From the NCBI GenBank assembly GCA_023382385.1, contig JAHDVH010000002.1, forward strand, positions 820,219 to 884,218: a DNA stretch of 64,000 nucleotides, read 5' to 3'. Below the pieces are notes generated by a model. It saw nothing but the letters and a program-made list of their open reading frames with translations, was not told the origin of the DNA and made no database searches. The stretch comes from a bacterium (GTDB lineage Bacteria > Electryoneota > RPQS01). Shown one piece after another: positions 44,852 through 52,861 of the stretch (the stretch's first letter is position 1; the number at the start of each line of letters is the position of its first letter). The position numbers were made by a program, and so were the translations under genes.

Positions 44852-46261
44852 CTACAACGTAAAGCTTTCTCCGCGCTGCGGAATGTTCACTTCCAACTGA
44901 TCGTTGTCGTACAGAAGCCGGTCACGAAGAGAAACGGCTTGATCGTGTTCGCCGTGCACCAGAAACACTTTTCGTAGCCCGGCTAAGTTTCCTGCGAACG
45001 CGTGCAGTTCTTTGGCGTCCGCATGCGCGCTGAATTCGTTGATGGTGATCACCTCCGCCTTCACGTCGTACCACTCGTTGAACAATCGCACTTGCGGTTC
45101 CCTCTCGACCAGCCGCCGTCCCAAGGTGTGTTCCGCTTGAAAGCCGATCATCATGATGATGTTGCGTTCATCGCTGATAGTATTGCGCAGATGGTGCCGA
45201 ATACGTCCGCCTTCCAACATGCCCGATGACGCAATGACGATGAACGGCCCCTCTTTGTCGTTCAGCTGCATGGACTCACGCACAGTCCTCGTATAGAGGA
45301 TGCGTTCATCCACCAATGGATAATCGCCCGGATCTGGAAAGTCCTGCTTGGACTCCTTGTCGTACTGCTCGCGATGCTTACGATAGACTGCCGTCATGTT
45401 GATTCCGAGCGGGCTGTCCACGTAAATTGGAATTTCGGGGATCGACCCTTCATCGTGCATCCGGTGCAATACGTAGATCAACTCCTGTGTGCGTCCCAAA
45501 GCGAACGCCGGAATCACTACCTTGCCCTTGCGGTCCGTTGCGCGTTGAATAGCCTTCTGCAGCTTCTCATAGGCCAGTTCGCGCGGCTTGTGGACGCGGT
45601 TCCCATAGGTTGACTCCAGCAGTAGCACGGGAGACTGCTCGTCACAATACTCAGGATCCTTGAGGATTGGCGTATGAAACCGCCCCACATCACCGGAAAA
45701 TGCAACTCGCTCAGGACCCGCTTCACCGTCAAATTCAAGCATCACCCACGCAGAACCCAGGATGTGCCCCGCATTGAACATCTTCAAGCGGACTCCGGGA
45801 ACAATAGTCTGCCACTTTCCATTCAAAGGTTTGGCGTAAGGCGACTCTTGGAACTTCGACATTGTCGCGGGTACGTCGTCAACTTCGTACAGAGGTTCAG
45901 CGGGATGTTCAACTGGAATACGCTCCTTCTCCAACCAGCGGCGGTCGCTCTCCTGAATAGATGCACTGTCTTTCAGAATGTATTCCGCAATTTCTATAGT
46001 CGGAGAAGTTGCAAAGATGGGACCCTTATATCCGCGATTGACTAATAACGGAAGCAGGCCGCAATGATCCAGGTGCGCGTGCGACAGGACTACTGCGTCC
46101 ACATGTGACAATTCCTCAGGCATGCCCCAGTTTAGTTCAAGAGCTTCCTTGCGCCGTCCTTGAAACATGCCGCAATCGAGCAGAATACGCTTGCCGCCAG
46201 CTTCAACAAGATGTTTTGTGCCTGTGACGCCGCCGGCGGCTCCGTGGAATGTGATCTTCAT
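44852..46261 (-). CDS. Metallo-beta-lactamase/beta-CASP ribonuclease
   Basis: A 469-aa member of the CPSF73/YSH1-like beta-CASP family of RNA-processing nucleases. Metal ligands: S-H-A-H-L-D-H-C-G (~60-68), His in F-N-A-G-H-I-L-G, Asp in F-S-G-D-V-G-R, and C-terminal motifs E-F-S-A-H-A-D and L-V-H-G-E. The beta-CASP insert has S-S-G-M-L-E-G-G-R. Cytoplasmic RNA maturation or turnover is expected. AAGG lies ahead of the ATG. Confidence 0.92.
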   Translation of the reverse strand: MKITFHGAAGGVTGTKHLVEAGGKRILLDCGMFQGRRKEALELNWGMPEELSHVDAVVLSHAHLDHCGLLPLLVNRGYKGPIFATSPTIEIAEYILKDSASIQESDRRWLEKERIPVEHPAEPLYEVDDVPATMSKFQESPYAKPLNGKWQTIVPGVRLKMFNAGHILGSAWVMLEFDGEAGPERVAFSGDVGRFHTPILKDPEYCDEQSPVLLLESTYGNRVHKPRELAYEKLQKAIQRATDRKGKVVIPAFALGRTQELIYVLHRMHDEGSIPEIPIYVDSPLGINMTAVYRKHREQYDKESKQDFPDPGDYPLVDERILYTRTVRESMQLNDKEGPFIVIASSGMLEGGRIRHHLRNTISDERNIIMMIGFQAEHTLGRRLVEREPQVRLFNEWYDVKAEVITINEFSAHADAKELHAFAGNLAGLRKVFLVHGEHDQAVSLRDRLLYDNDQLEVNIPQRGESFTL

Positions 46262-46310
46262 GACCGACCTTCTGTGAAGAGGAGATGATCTCTTGGTTCA
46301 AGATAGCCAA

Positions 46311-46342
46311 ACAAAACGCGCCCGTCAAGTGACGGACGCGTT
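46311..46342 (-). terminator. Terminator of the fasciclin operon
   Basis: Stem arms 46315-46326 and 46331-46342 pair at 11 of 12 positions with an AAGT loop; the minus strand continues TTTTGTTT. It lies past the fasciclin stop at 46476. Confidence 0.75.
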
Positions 46343-46475
46343 ATAGAAAGAGATTGACGGGTGCCCGGCCGATTCCGGCAGGGGAGACTCCGCGTTCGGA
46401 CAGGCAATCCCCGTCAAATCCCGCAGATAGTCGCTGACACGTTATATTCCTATGTGCGCGAAAGTGATGCGATGC

Positions 46476-47000
46476 TTACTTGGGCAGTATCACCGTGTCG
46501 ATGACATGAATGATGCCGTTTGAGCACTGAATGTCGGTGGCGATCACCGTAGCATTGTCAACCATCACAGCGCCGTCCCTGACTGTAACCTTGAAGCTCT
46601 GGCCGTTGACCGTTGCTGCATCCTTCCCTGCAAGCTTCAGCGCATCCGCGGCAGTTACTGTCCCCGAAACGACATGATAAGTCAGTACGGAAGCAAGCTT
46701 GGCCTTGTCTGCCAGCAGTGCCTCGAGCGTTCCCTTTGGAAGCTTGGCAAAGGCCGCGTCGTTAGGGGCGAAAACCGTAAACGGTCCCGGTCCTTGCAGT
46801 GTCTCGACCAAACCCGCGGCTTGAACCGCAGAGACGAGTGTGTTGAAACTTCCTGCGCTGATCGCCGTGGCGACAATATCCTGCTGTGCGGCATTCTTGG
46901 TCAGAGCGGCTCCTGTGTGCGCCTTCTTGTCGCCTGCTGTGGCAAGTGCCGTCATGAGTAGCAGCGAAGAAGCTGCGATCAGAGTAATGAATCGATTCAT
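46476..47000 (-). CDS. Secreted fasciclin (FAS1) domain protein
   Basis: A 174-aa exported protein: signal peptide ([22 protein letters not shown]) and one FAS1 domain (~35-174). The H1 motif [13 protein letters not shown], the L-T-Y-H-V-V-S-G segment and the H2 end [12 protein letters not shown] are present. FAS1 proteins mediate adhesion or bind hydrophobic ligands. ATG 47000 with AGAAGGA is chosen. It follows the DUF378 gene by 47 nt. Confidence 0.92.
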   Translation of the reverse strand: MNRFITLIAASSLLLMTALATAGDKKAHTGAALTKNAAQQDIVATAISAGSFNTLVSAVQAAGLVETLQGPGPFTVFAPNDAAFAKLPKGTLEALLADKAKLASVLTYHVVSGTVTAADALKLAGKDAATVNGQSFKVTVRDGAVMVDNATVIATDIQCSNGIIHVIDTVILPK

Positions 47001-47047
47001 GGTTGTGTCCTTCTTGCGTGAGTTATCTGGAATAAGGTTGAGCAAAC

Positions 47048-47233
47048 TTAAGATTTGATTCGGAACGCCTGGTAGACAGCCGATAGCCCCACCAGACTAT
47101 AGACGGTTCGCGAAAGTCCGGTCATGTTTCCGAATAGTGTCGCAACAAGGTCGAAGTTGGCGAGTCCGACAAGGCCCCAGTTCAAGCCTCCGACAATGAC
47201 GAGAATCTTGGTAAGGATGTTGACGAATTGCAT
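47048..47233 (-). CDS. DUF378 small membrane protein
   Basis: A 61-aa protein with two membrane segments. The DUF378 signature G-G-L-N-W-G-L-V-G is in the first and [10 protein letters not shown] in the second. AAGGGG precedes the ATG. Function is unknown; it is in an operon with the fasciclin gene and divergent from the XRE-cupin regulator. Confidence 0.9.
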   Translation of the reverse strand: MQFVNILTKILVIVGGLNWGLVGLANFDLVATLFGNMTGLSRTVYSLVGLSAVYQAFRIKS

Positions 47234-47307
47234 GGTTTCCCCTTTTTTGGGTTAGATTGACTAAGTCGGTTACAAGGTCAGCTTTGAGATATTGTCACGT
47301 CAGGGTC

Positions 47308-47336
47308 TTGACAACAGCTTCAAAGTGACTTACATT
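47308..47336 (+). promoter_or_regulatory. Promoter of the XRE-cupin regulator
   Basis: TTGACA (47308-47313), a 17-bp spacer, TACATT (47331-47336). Confidence 0.72.
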
Positions 47337-47403
47337 AAAAAAACTTTGAATGAATAGAGAATGTTTCCGTGGTTTCAAATTCGATGTCATAGGAATTAAA
47401 AAC

Positions 47404-48030
47404 ATGCGCAACAATGTTCCCCGCAATGAAAAGACAAGCCCCGAGGCCATTGATACGCTGACTCCCTACCTCGCGCAGTACACTTTAGGCGAGAAGATTC
47501 GCCGGCTAAGGCTTAGAAAAAGCATGGGCTTAGTCGAATTGGGGAGGCACACCGGCCTTTCCGCAGCCATGCTTTCCAAGCTTGAGAACAATCACGTTGT
47601 CCCGACTCTACAGACCCTCTCTCGGATCGCACTTGTCTTCTCGGTAGGATTGGATCACTTCTTCGCCGACCCGTCCAAGCACCAGACAATTGCCATTACG
47701 CGTGCATCCGAACGCATGCAGTTCGACGAGAAGCTGGACACCAAGGAAGTGCTGTATAGTTTCGAGTGTTTGGACTATTCGGCAACTGATCGAAAGTCCA
47801 ATGAGTATCTTGCGACGATCAAGCGTCACGAAGACGGCACGCTTCCGCAGCACACGCATGAAGGTCACGAGTTCATCTATGTGTTGTCCGGCACACTCGG
47901 GCTGCAAGTGGAAGGCGAAGAGATTACACTCCACAAAGCTGACACCGCCTACTTCAACGCGCGGCTGCCGCACGGGTATCGCAGTATCGGCGAATCAGAC
48001 TGCAAAGCCATCGTTGTCACCGTGCCGTAA
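47404..48030 (+). CDS. XRE-family regulator with C-terminal cupin
   Basis: A 208-aa cytoplasmic transcription factor. The helix-turn-helix spans ~27-85 (L-G-E-K-I-R-R-L-R ... S-A-A-M-L-S-K-L-E-N-N). The cupin-2 domain (~125-205) has H-T-H-E-G-H-E-F-I-Y-V-L-S-G, with metal-ligand-type His and Glu, and binds a small effector. Family members control amino-acid, polyamine or stress genes. ATG 47404 with AGGA is preferred; an ATG at 47350 sits only ~7 nt after the expected transcription start. It may control the divergent DUF378-fasciclin operon. Confidence 0.9.
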   Translation: MRNNVPRNEKTSPEAIDTLTPYLAQYTLGEKIRRLRLRKSMGLVELGRHTGLSAAMLSKLENNHVVPTLQTLSRIALVFSVGLDHFFADPSKHQTIAITRASERMQFDEKLDTKEVLYSFECLDYSATDRKSNEYLATIKRHEDGTLPQHTHEGHEFIYVLSGTLGLQVEGEEITLHKADTAYFNARLPHGYRSIGESDCKAIVVTVP

Positions 48031-48086
48031 CTCAATGCAACGTGCGAGCGGTATCGCTCTTGGTAGCACGAACGCACAGATAAGCA

Positions 48087-48114
48087 AGGCGGTCCATCGG
48101 GCCGCCTGAATTTT
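48087..48114 (+). terminator. Terminator of the XRE-cupin gene
   Basis: A 9-bp stem with one G-U pair (48087-48095 with 48099-48107), followed by GAATTTT. Confidence 0.65.
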
Positions 48115-48185
48115 ACACGCTCGTTATATCAAACTGTTTATTGGGAACTTCCTCCTGTGAAGCAATTCACGATAGCAATCCCCTA

Positions 48186-48216
48186 TTGACAATTGTTTTT
48201 TTTTTTTTGATATAAT
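48186..48216 (+). promoter_or_regulatory. Cassette 3 promoter with T13 tract in the spacer
   Basis: Perfect TTGACA (48186-48191) and perfect TATAAT (48211-48216), separated by 19 bp that include 13 consecutive T (48196-48208). Loss of two T would give the optimal 17-bp spacing, so slippage could alter promoter strength. Confidence 0.72.
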
Positions 48217-48273
48217 TACGGCAACCCGACCTGGCTTAAACTCCGGCACCACTCAATCCCCAAGGAGGTTGCA

Positions 48274-48717
48274 ATGAAGAAGTCACTGTATGTGCTAATG
48301 CCCTTGATTATGGCTACTACACTGCTAACAATTCGGCAACTTAATGCGTGCACTGCCCCCACTGTGTCAGAGCAGAAAGCGTCTTTTACATGCGATGGAA
48401 ACTGCCGATTTGACGCAATTGAAGCGTTCTGGACTTGTACGGCGAATAGCGGAAGTTACAAGGTTCATGTTGGAGTTTCTGAAGCAGGCGCCGGTGGCAC
48501 TTTTGTCGTGAAACTGTGGGATACGACTCCTCATCCGGATAATGAGATTCTATCGCAAACCTTTAGTGCAACAGGCAACTGCGCGAGCGGCGACTTTTCC
48601 GTCAATCTAATCAATGGACATGAATACCGGCTGTATGTTGACGGAGCAAGTGGAATTGGTTGCAATGAAGGCGAGCAGGCCTGGGCAAAGATGTGCTACA
48701 CTTGCCCCGCAAACTGA
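48274..48717 (+). CDS. Small Cys-containing exported protein (cassette 3)
   Basis: A 147-aa protein with signal peptide MKKSLYVLMPLIMATTLL up to RQLNA. The mature part has 8 Cys, a Gly-rich centre and beta strands (K-V-H-V-G-V, F-V-V-K-L-W-D-T), like a small beta-sandwich (C-terminal pattern Y-R-L-Y-V-D-G-A). L-N-A-C could be a poor lipobox. A strong AAGGAGG ribosome site is present. It lies 11 nt before the beta-helix gene. No known family was recognised. Confidence 0.75.
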   Translation: MKKSLYVLMPLIMATTLLTIRQLNACTAPTVSEQKASFTCDGNCRFDAIEAFWTCTANSGSYKVHVGVSEAGAGGTFVVKLWDTTPHPDNEILSQTFSATGNCASGDFSVNLINGHEYRLYVDGASGIGCNEGEQAWAKMCYTCPAN

Positions 48718-48728
48718 AAGATCAAGAG

Positions 48729-50363
48729 ATGCGTTTCTTAAGCGGCATAGCGGTTATTGCTATACTCTTAAGTGAAAGCTTACACTCCGAGGGAGCGATT
48801 ATCAGAGTTCCTGAAGATGCCGTAACTATACAGGAGGCTTTCGACCAATCAAGCATAAGCGACACAATCCTGCTATCAAATACCTATTACCATGAAACTG
48901 TTCGTGTTCCTCTTGGCCTTCGAACACTCGCAAGTAACTTCATCTATTCGAACGATCAGAACGATATAAGCACGACAATCATCCAACCCGGTGACACGGT
49001 GACTTCCGATACGTCTTGTTGCCTTGTGCTGATGCAGGGTTGCAGTCTGGAAGTTATCGGAATCAGCTTCAAGTTTGGGAAAGGCGTTCGCCAATCAAAC
49101 GGCCGCTATGAGGGAGGCGCGATTTACGCTGAGTCATCTTTTCTTCGCATCTCCGACTGCTCATTCAGCAATTGTTTCGCAGATTTCGGAATCTGTATCT
49201 GGATACGTGGAGGTTCAGCGTTATCCGTCTATCGCACCCGTTTCACGACAAATGGCAGGATTACAGGAAGTTCTTATCCCCAAGCCTGCATACGAGCGAC
49301 GGACACCCAACTCACTGTTGGCAATTGTCGTTTTGATAACAATTTAGTAGTTAGCGCACCAGCAATTGTCTTGACTTTCGGATCGGCGCAGATCCTCGAT
49401 TCTGTTGTGGATTCAAATCTAACAACCAATTCATTTCTCCCGGCCATTACGGCGGATGACGCCGATTTGGTTGTCCGTGGAACCATTTTCAGGGAGAATG
49501 TAAACCTACATGGATTCGCGAACACAGCAATCAGCTCGGATACACGCAATGTTGTCATTGAAGGGTGTTCATTCTACTCGAACAGAGGTGGAAGTGTGCT
49601 CTCGCTTTGGGGAGACTCCGCACGTGTAGAGAACTGTCTGTTTGAGTCGAATGTTGCATCCATAAGGGGCACGGCCGGAATTTCGTTTGGTTACGGCGCC
49701 TACCAGGTATCCAATTGCACTTTTCGCGACAACACCGCGGAGGGTTGGGCGGTGCTGACGACCAATGGGACTACAACTGTAGCTGATTGCGAGTTCACAG
49801 GCAATGTATCGCAGTTAGACTCTGTCGGGTTAATGACAAGCCTCTACGATTCAATCATCCTTAGAGACTGCTCATTTCAAGGCAATACACCGTGCGCATT
49901 CTCGACAAATCAATGGTTTGAAGGCTTCATTGATGCGCGAAACTGCTATTGGGGTGCGGAGAGCGGTCCGTTTCATAGCCTTCTTAATCCCGATGGAGAG
50001 GGTGATACGATTCTCGGTAATGATGTCTTGTTTGTCCCTTGGCTCGAGAGTCAACCCAATGTGGTTGAAGAGCGAATAACTCCCGCAGTTAGTGGATTCG
50101 AGATCAATTCTGTCTATCCCAATCCCTTCAACTCTTCTGTAACCATTGAATATGCTTTGACTCGCGAGCAGGTCGTTCTGCTCGAAGTCTTCGACGTTCT
50201 GGGCCGCAAGGTCGAAACACTGCTTCACACCACACAGGCTCCCGGCGTGCATTCCGTGCTCTGGAATGCGGAGCATCAAGCGACAGGCCTCTACCTCGCC
50301 CGACTCTCTTCATCCATCACGGTTCCAACGTCTCAATCCGTCAAACTTCTCCTGCTAAAGTAA
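48729..50363 (+). CDS. Right-handed beta-helix protein with T9SS sorting domain (cassette 3)
   Basis: A 544-aa exported protein; signal peptide MRFLSGIAVIAILLSESLHS. The beta-helix opens with R-V-P-E-D-A-V-T-I-Q-E-A and carries many short rungs with N/S and Cys, ending in N-C-Y-W-G-A-E-S-G-P-F ... G-E-G-D-T ... P-W-L. The T9SS domain (~460-544) has PNPFNSSVTIEYALTREQ and ends K-L-L-L-L-K. Its coding DNA is almost identical to that of the cassette 4 protein. ATG 48729 starts the signal peptide. Confidence 0.85.
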   Translation: MRFLSGIAVIAILLSESLHSEGAIIRVPEDAVTIQEAFDQSSISDTILLSNTYYHETVRVPLGLRTLASNFIYSNDQNDISTTIIQPGDTVTSDTSCCLVLMQGCSLEVIGISFKFGKGVRQSNGRYEGGAIYAESSFLRISDCSFSNCFADFGICIWIRGGSALSVYRTRFTTNGRITGSSYPQACIRATDTQLTVGNCRFDNNLVVSAPAIVLTFGSAQILDSVVDSNLTTNSFLPAITADDADLVVRGTIFRENVNLHGFANTAISSDTRNVVIEGCSFYSNRGGSVLSLWGDSARVENCLFESNVASIRGTAGISFGYGAYQVSNCTFRDNTAEGWAVLTTNGTTTVADCEFTGNVSQLDSVGLMTSLYDSIILRDCSFQGNTPCAFSTNQWFEGFIDARNCYWGAESGPFHSLLNPDGEGDTILGNDVLFVPWLESQPNVVEERITPAVSGFEINSVYPNPFNSSVTIEYALTREQVVLLEVFDVLGRKVETLLHTTQAPGVHSVLWNAEHQATGLYLARLSSSITVPTSQSVKLLLLK

Positions 50364-50390
50364 ACTGTAGTTCAAACTGTCTTCAAAGAA

Positions 50391-50420
50391 AAGCCCCGCT
50401 TGTCGAAACAAGCGGGGCTT
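50391..50420. terminator. Terminator after cassette 3
   Basis: A perfect 13-bp stem (50391-50403 with 50408-50420), CGAA loop. The identical element recurs at 52889-52918. Confidence 0.85.
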
Positions 50421-50441
50421 CACATGCGTTCTTAGCGGAGA

Positions 50442-50692
50442 TTACGAATTGACCGCAACCACCACATAGTAGAACCTGTCTCCGATATTCAGCACACCGG
50501 GATCGGTGTATGACGTAGGGTGAGGCAAGAATTGGCGTTCCGGCAGTATCCAGAGGGCGCGTGTAATCATGCAAGTCCTGCGGATCCGTGACCAACGCCA
50601 GCAAGCCCGGCAAACCCTGACCGCCCACGGTATCAAGACTCGAAACCTCGATCCAGAATTCGCCTTGCAGTCTCTTCAGTGCAGCAACACTG
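50442..50692 (-). pseudogene. Remnant of the 3' end of the gene at 52940-55558
   Basis: On the minus strand this encodes, in one frame, S-V-A-A-L-K-R-L-Q-G-E-F-W-I-E-V and the following ~45 residues up to I-L-A-S-P. After an internal deletion of about 68 codons and a frameshift, it encodes T-S-Y-T-D-P-G-V-L-N and the C-terminal end V-V-V-A-V-N-S in another frame. It lacks the first ~700 codons and cannot encode a functional protein. It is a by-product of the duplication around cassette 4. Confidence 0.88.
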
Positions 50693-50759
50693 GACTCATG
50701 CCAGCTTTCTGATTTCAGAGTACTTCTGCTGTGAATTTCTTCATGATTGTGAAATGGTC

Positions 50760-50788
50760 TTGACATTCTCCGTTTACTTTGATATGCT
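50760..50788 (+). promoter_or_regulatory. Promoter of cassette 4
   Basis: TTGACA (50760-50765), a 17-bp spacer, TATGCT (50783-50788), 57 nt before the ATG at 50845. It lies just beyond the end of the duplicated segment, so cassette 4 carries its own promoter. Confidence 0.65.
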
Positions 50789-50844
50789 TTTAGCGACAGC
50801 GAACTCCGCGAATCAATCGATAATCAAGCTTTTTAGGGGCTGAA

Positions 50845-51246
50845 ATGCAGGGACTTACATTGGTACTGGCAATTTGCTCATTCCTTGCAACGAGCAACGC
50901 ACAAACATTCTGCGTTACAGCCACAGGTACGTGCTGCGTTGAAGACTACACGATAGTGTCCGATACGACGATCGTTCAGATTAACGATCTTGCTATGACA
51001 TTTGATGCAGGAAGCGCAAATCATCGTCTGCACATTGTGCTTCAAATTGACGGCTTTGATCAGGAATCGTGGACAGTCTGCGGATGCGGCGAGCGAGAAG
51101 TACAAGTTGACCCAATTGGTCCGAATCACGTGGTTTCTCTGAAAGCTCGATGTACAGGCTGTGACTCCCCTTGCAGTGCTGGTGAAGGCAAGGCCTCCGT
51201 TTATGCGCCTGCCTCAAGCGTCACTTGCAAACTTCCGTGCAATTAG
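50845..51246 (+). CDS. Small Cys-rich secreted protein (cassette 4)
   Basis: A 133-aa protein with signal peptide MQGLTLVLAICSFLATSNA. The mature part has 10 Cys (T-C-C, V-C-G-C-G, C-T-G-C-D-S-P-C, a C-K-L-P-C end) and beta strands in between, suggesting a compact disulfide-bonded domain. AGGGG precedes the ATG. The next gene starts 1 nt after its stop. No family was recognised; it shares position and Cys-richness, but little obvious sequence, with the small proteins at 3347 and 48274. Confidence 0.75.
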   Translation: MQGLTLVLAICSFLATSNAQTFCVTATGTCCVEDYTIVSDTTIVQINDLAMTFDAGSANHRLHIVLQIDGFDQESWTVCGCGEREVQVDPIGPNHVVSLKARCTGCDSPCSAGEGKASVYAPASSVTCKLPCN

Positions 51247-51247
51247 C

Positions 51248-52861
51248 ATGTGTAGGATTATGCTTCTTGCAGTCCTCGTGCTCGCAGGAACAGGAACAGC
51301 CGAGTTGCGCGTCGTGCCCAGGGATTACTCTACTATTCAATTGGCAGTTGATCTGACTGCGGCGGGTGACACAGTACTTGTTCTCCGAGGCACGTATACA
51401 GAATCAGTGGACGTGCCGTGCCGAAGCATCGTTATCGCAAGTGAGTTTCTGATTACCGGTGACTCAAGCGACATTGCTGCCTGTATCTGGCGTGCCCATT
51501 CCGGGCAGCGCCACGTACTGGCAACAGAGTGTGCATTTGAAGTCAGCATAGACATCCTCGGCTTCACGTTTTCCGGAGAATTGACGGGAGGCGGACTGGA
51601 GATGATCAGGAATCAGGTTGAAGTCGCTGACTGTATATTTGATAGTTGTGTCGCCACGAATGGTGCAGCCATCAGAGCTGCAAAGTCCAATCTACAGATC
51701 GAACGATGCACGTTCAGTCACTGCTGGGCTGCCTCGAACGGCGCGATTGCTTATCTTGACAGCGTGAGATGCAACTTGGTCGATTGTGTTGTCTATGGAT
51801 CCGGCGTTGGTAACCCGACCCGCGCGTTGTTTCGATTCCGACATCGTTCTGCTTATCTGAATGACCTGGTGATCAGAAACTGCGTCCTGCCGGACGAGCG
51901 GGTGCTGATTGATCTCTCCGGCACCGTTGATACTGTTTGGGCTTGCTCTTGCTCCATTGACAGCAACACCTTTGCCTATGGCTTCGTTCAAAGCGATGGA
52001 CTTTGTCATGTCTTGACTCTGGAGCGGTGTAACTTCAGCACCAACACAATCCGGCGGAGTATTCTGCATGACGTGGTCATGGAAGTCGGTGAGGTTTCTG
52101 TAACCGAATCCATCTTTGAGCGAAACAACGCTGCACCGAATTTTGGTGGCGTATCCGCGATGTTTGTAAGCGGCGGGCGCTATGCCGACTTCCGGTTTTG
52201 GAGAAATCTCTTTCACGAAAATCATTGGAACGACGAGACCTGTCTCAATATCGATTTGGTGGGCGCTGAACGTGTCAGTCGTAATTACTTCATAGGTAAC
52301 TCCTCAGTGTCCGTGGTCTTCGTCCCTTGCGTCACTTACGTGAATGGCAATGCAGAAGGCTCATTCATCCATAACGTGTTTCAAGGGAATCTTATGTCCT
52401 CAATGGAGGCACACACAAGCCCGCCGCCTGCGCGCGCTATTGAAAACTTTTGGGGCGACGCTTCCGGACCATTCAATGCAGAACAGAATCCCGCGGGACT
52501 CGGCGACACAGTCGGCACAAACATAGATTTCATCCCGTGGTCAATAGACACGTTGTTCTTGTCTGCGAATTCTTCTTCTGGACTTCCGACCGCCTTTGCG
52601 ATGGGCTATCCCTATCCCAATCCGTTCAATTCTTCTGTAACCATTGAATATGCCTTGACGCGCGAGCAGGTCGTTCTGCTCGAAGTCTTCGACGTTCTGG
52701 GCCGCAAGGTCGAAACACTGCTTCACACCACACAGGCTCCCGGCGTGTATGCCGTGCTCTGGAATGCGGAGCACCAAGCGACAGGCTTCTACTTCGCCCG
52801 ACTCTCTTCATCCGTCACGGCTCAAACATCTCAATCCGTCAAACTTCTCTTGCTAAAGTAA
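51248..52861 (+). CDS. Right-handed beta-helix protein with T9SS sorting domain (cassette 4)
   Basis: A 537-aa exported protein, signal peptide MCRIMLLAVLVLAGTGTA. The beta-helix opens V-P-R-D-Y-S-T-I-Q-L-A-V and G-D-T-V-L-V-L-R-G-T-Y-T-E-S, and ends N-F-W-G-D-A-S-G-P-F ... G-L-G-D-T ... P-W. The T9SS domain has PNPFNSSVTIEYALTREQ and ends K-L-L-L-L-K. The helix part differs strongly from cassette 3 while the sorting-domain DNA is nearly identical. ATG 51248 lies 1 nt after the previous stop without its own ribosome site, implying coupling. Confidence 0.85.
   Translation: MCRIMLLAVLVLAGTGTAELRVVPRDYSTIQLAVDLTAAGDTVLVLRGTYTESVDVPCRSIVIASEFLITGDSSDIAACIWRAHSGQRHVLATECAFEVSIDILGFTFSGELTGGGLEMIRNQVEVADCIFDSCVATNGAAIRAAKSNLQIERCTFSHCWAASNGAIAYLDSVRCNLVDCVVYGSGVGNPTRALFRFRHRSAYLNDLVIRNCVLPDERVLIDLSGTVDTVWACSCSIDSNTFAYGFVQSDGLCHVLTLERCNFSTNTIRRSILHDVVMEVGEVSVTESIFERNNAAPNFGGVSAMFVSGGRYADFRFWRNLFHENHWNDETCLNIDLVGAERVSRNYFIGNSSVSVVFVPCVTYVNGNAEGSFIHNVFQGNLMSSMEAHTSPPPARAIENFWGDASGPFNAEQNPAGLGDTVGTNIDFIPWSIDTLFLSANSSSGLPTAFAMGYPYPNPFNSSVTIEYALTREQVVLLEVFDVLGRKVETLLHTTQAPGVYAVLWNAEHQATGFYFARLSSSVTAQTSQSVKLLLLK

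Larger units (their letters stand above)
50114..50692. repeat. Segmental duplication, left copy
   Basis: This stretch matches 52612-53402 at nearly every base. It covers the sorting-domain end of the cassette 3 beta-helix gene, the terminator and a broken 3' end of the minus-strand gene that is intact at 52940. Relative to the right copy it lacks ~205 bp (right-copy positions ~53017-53222) and a few shorter pieces. Confidence 0.9.
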
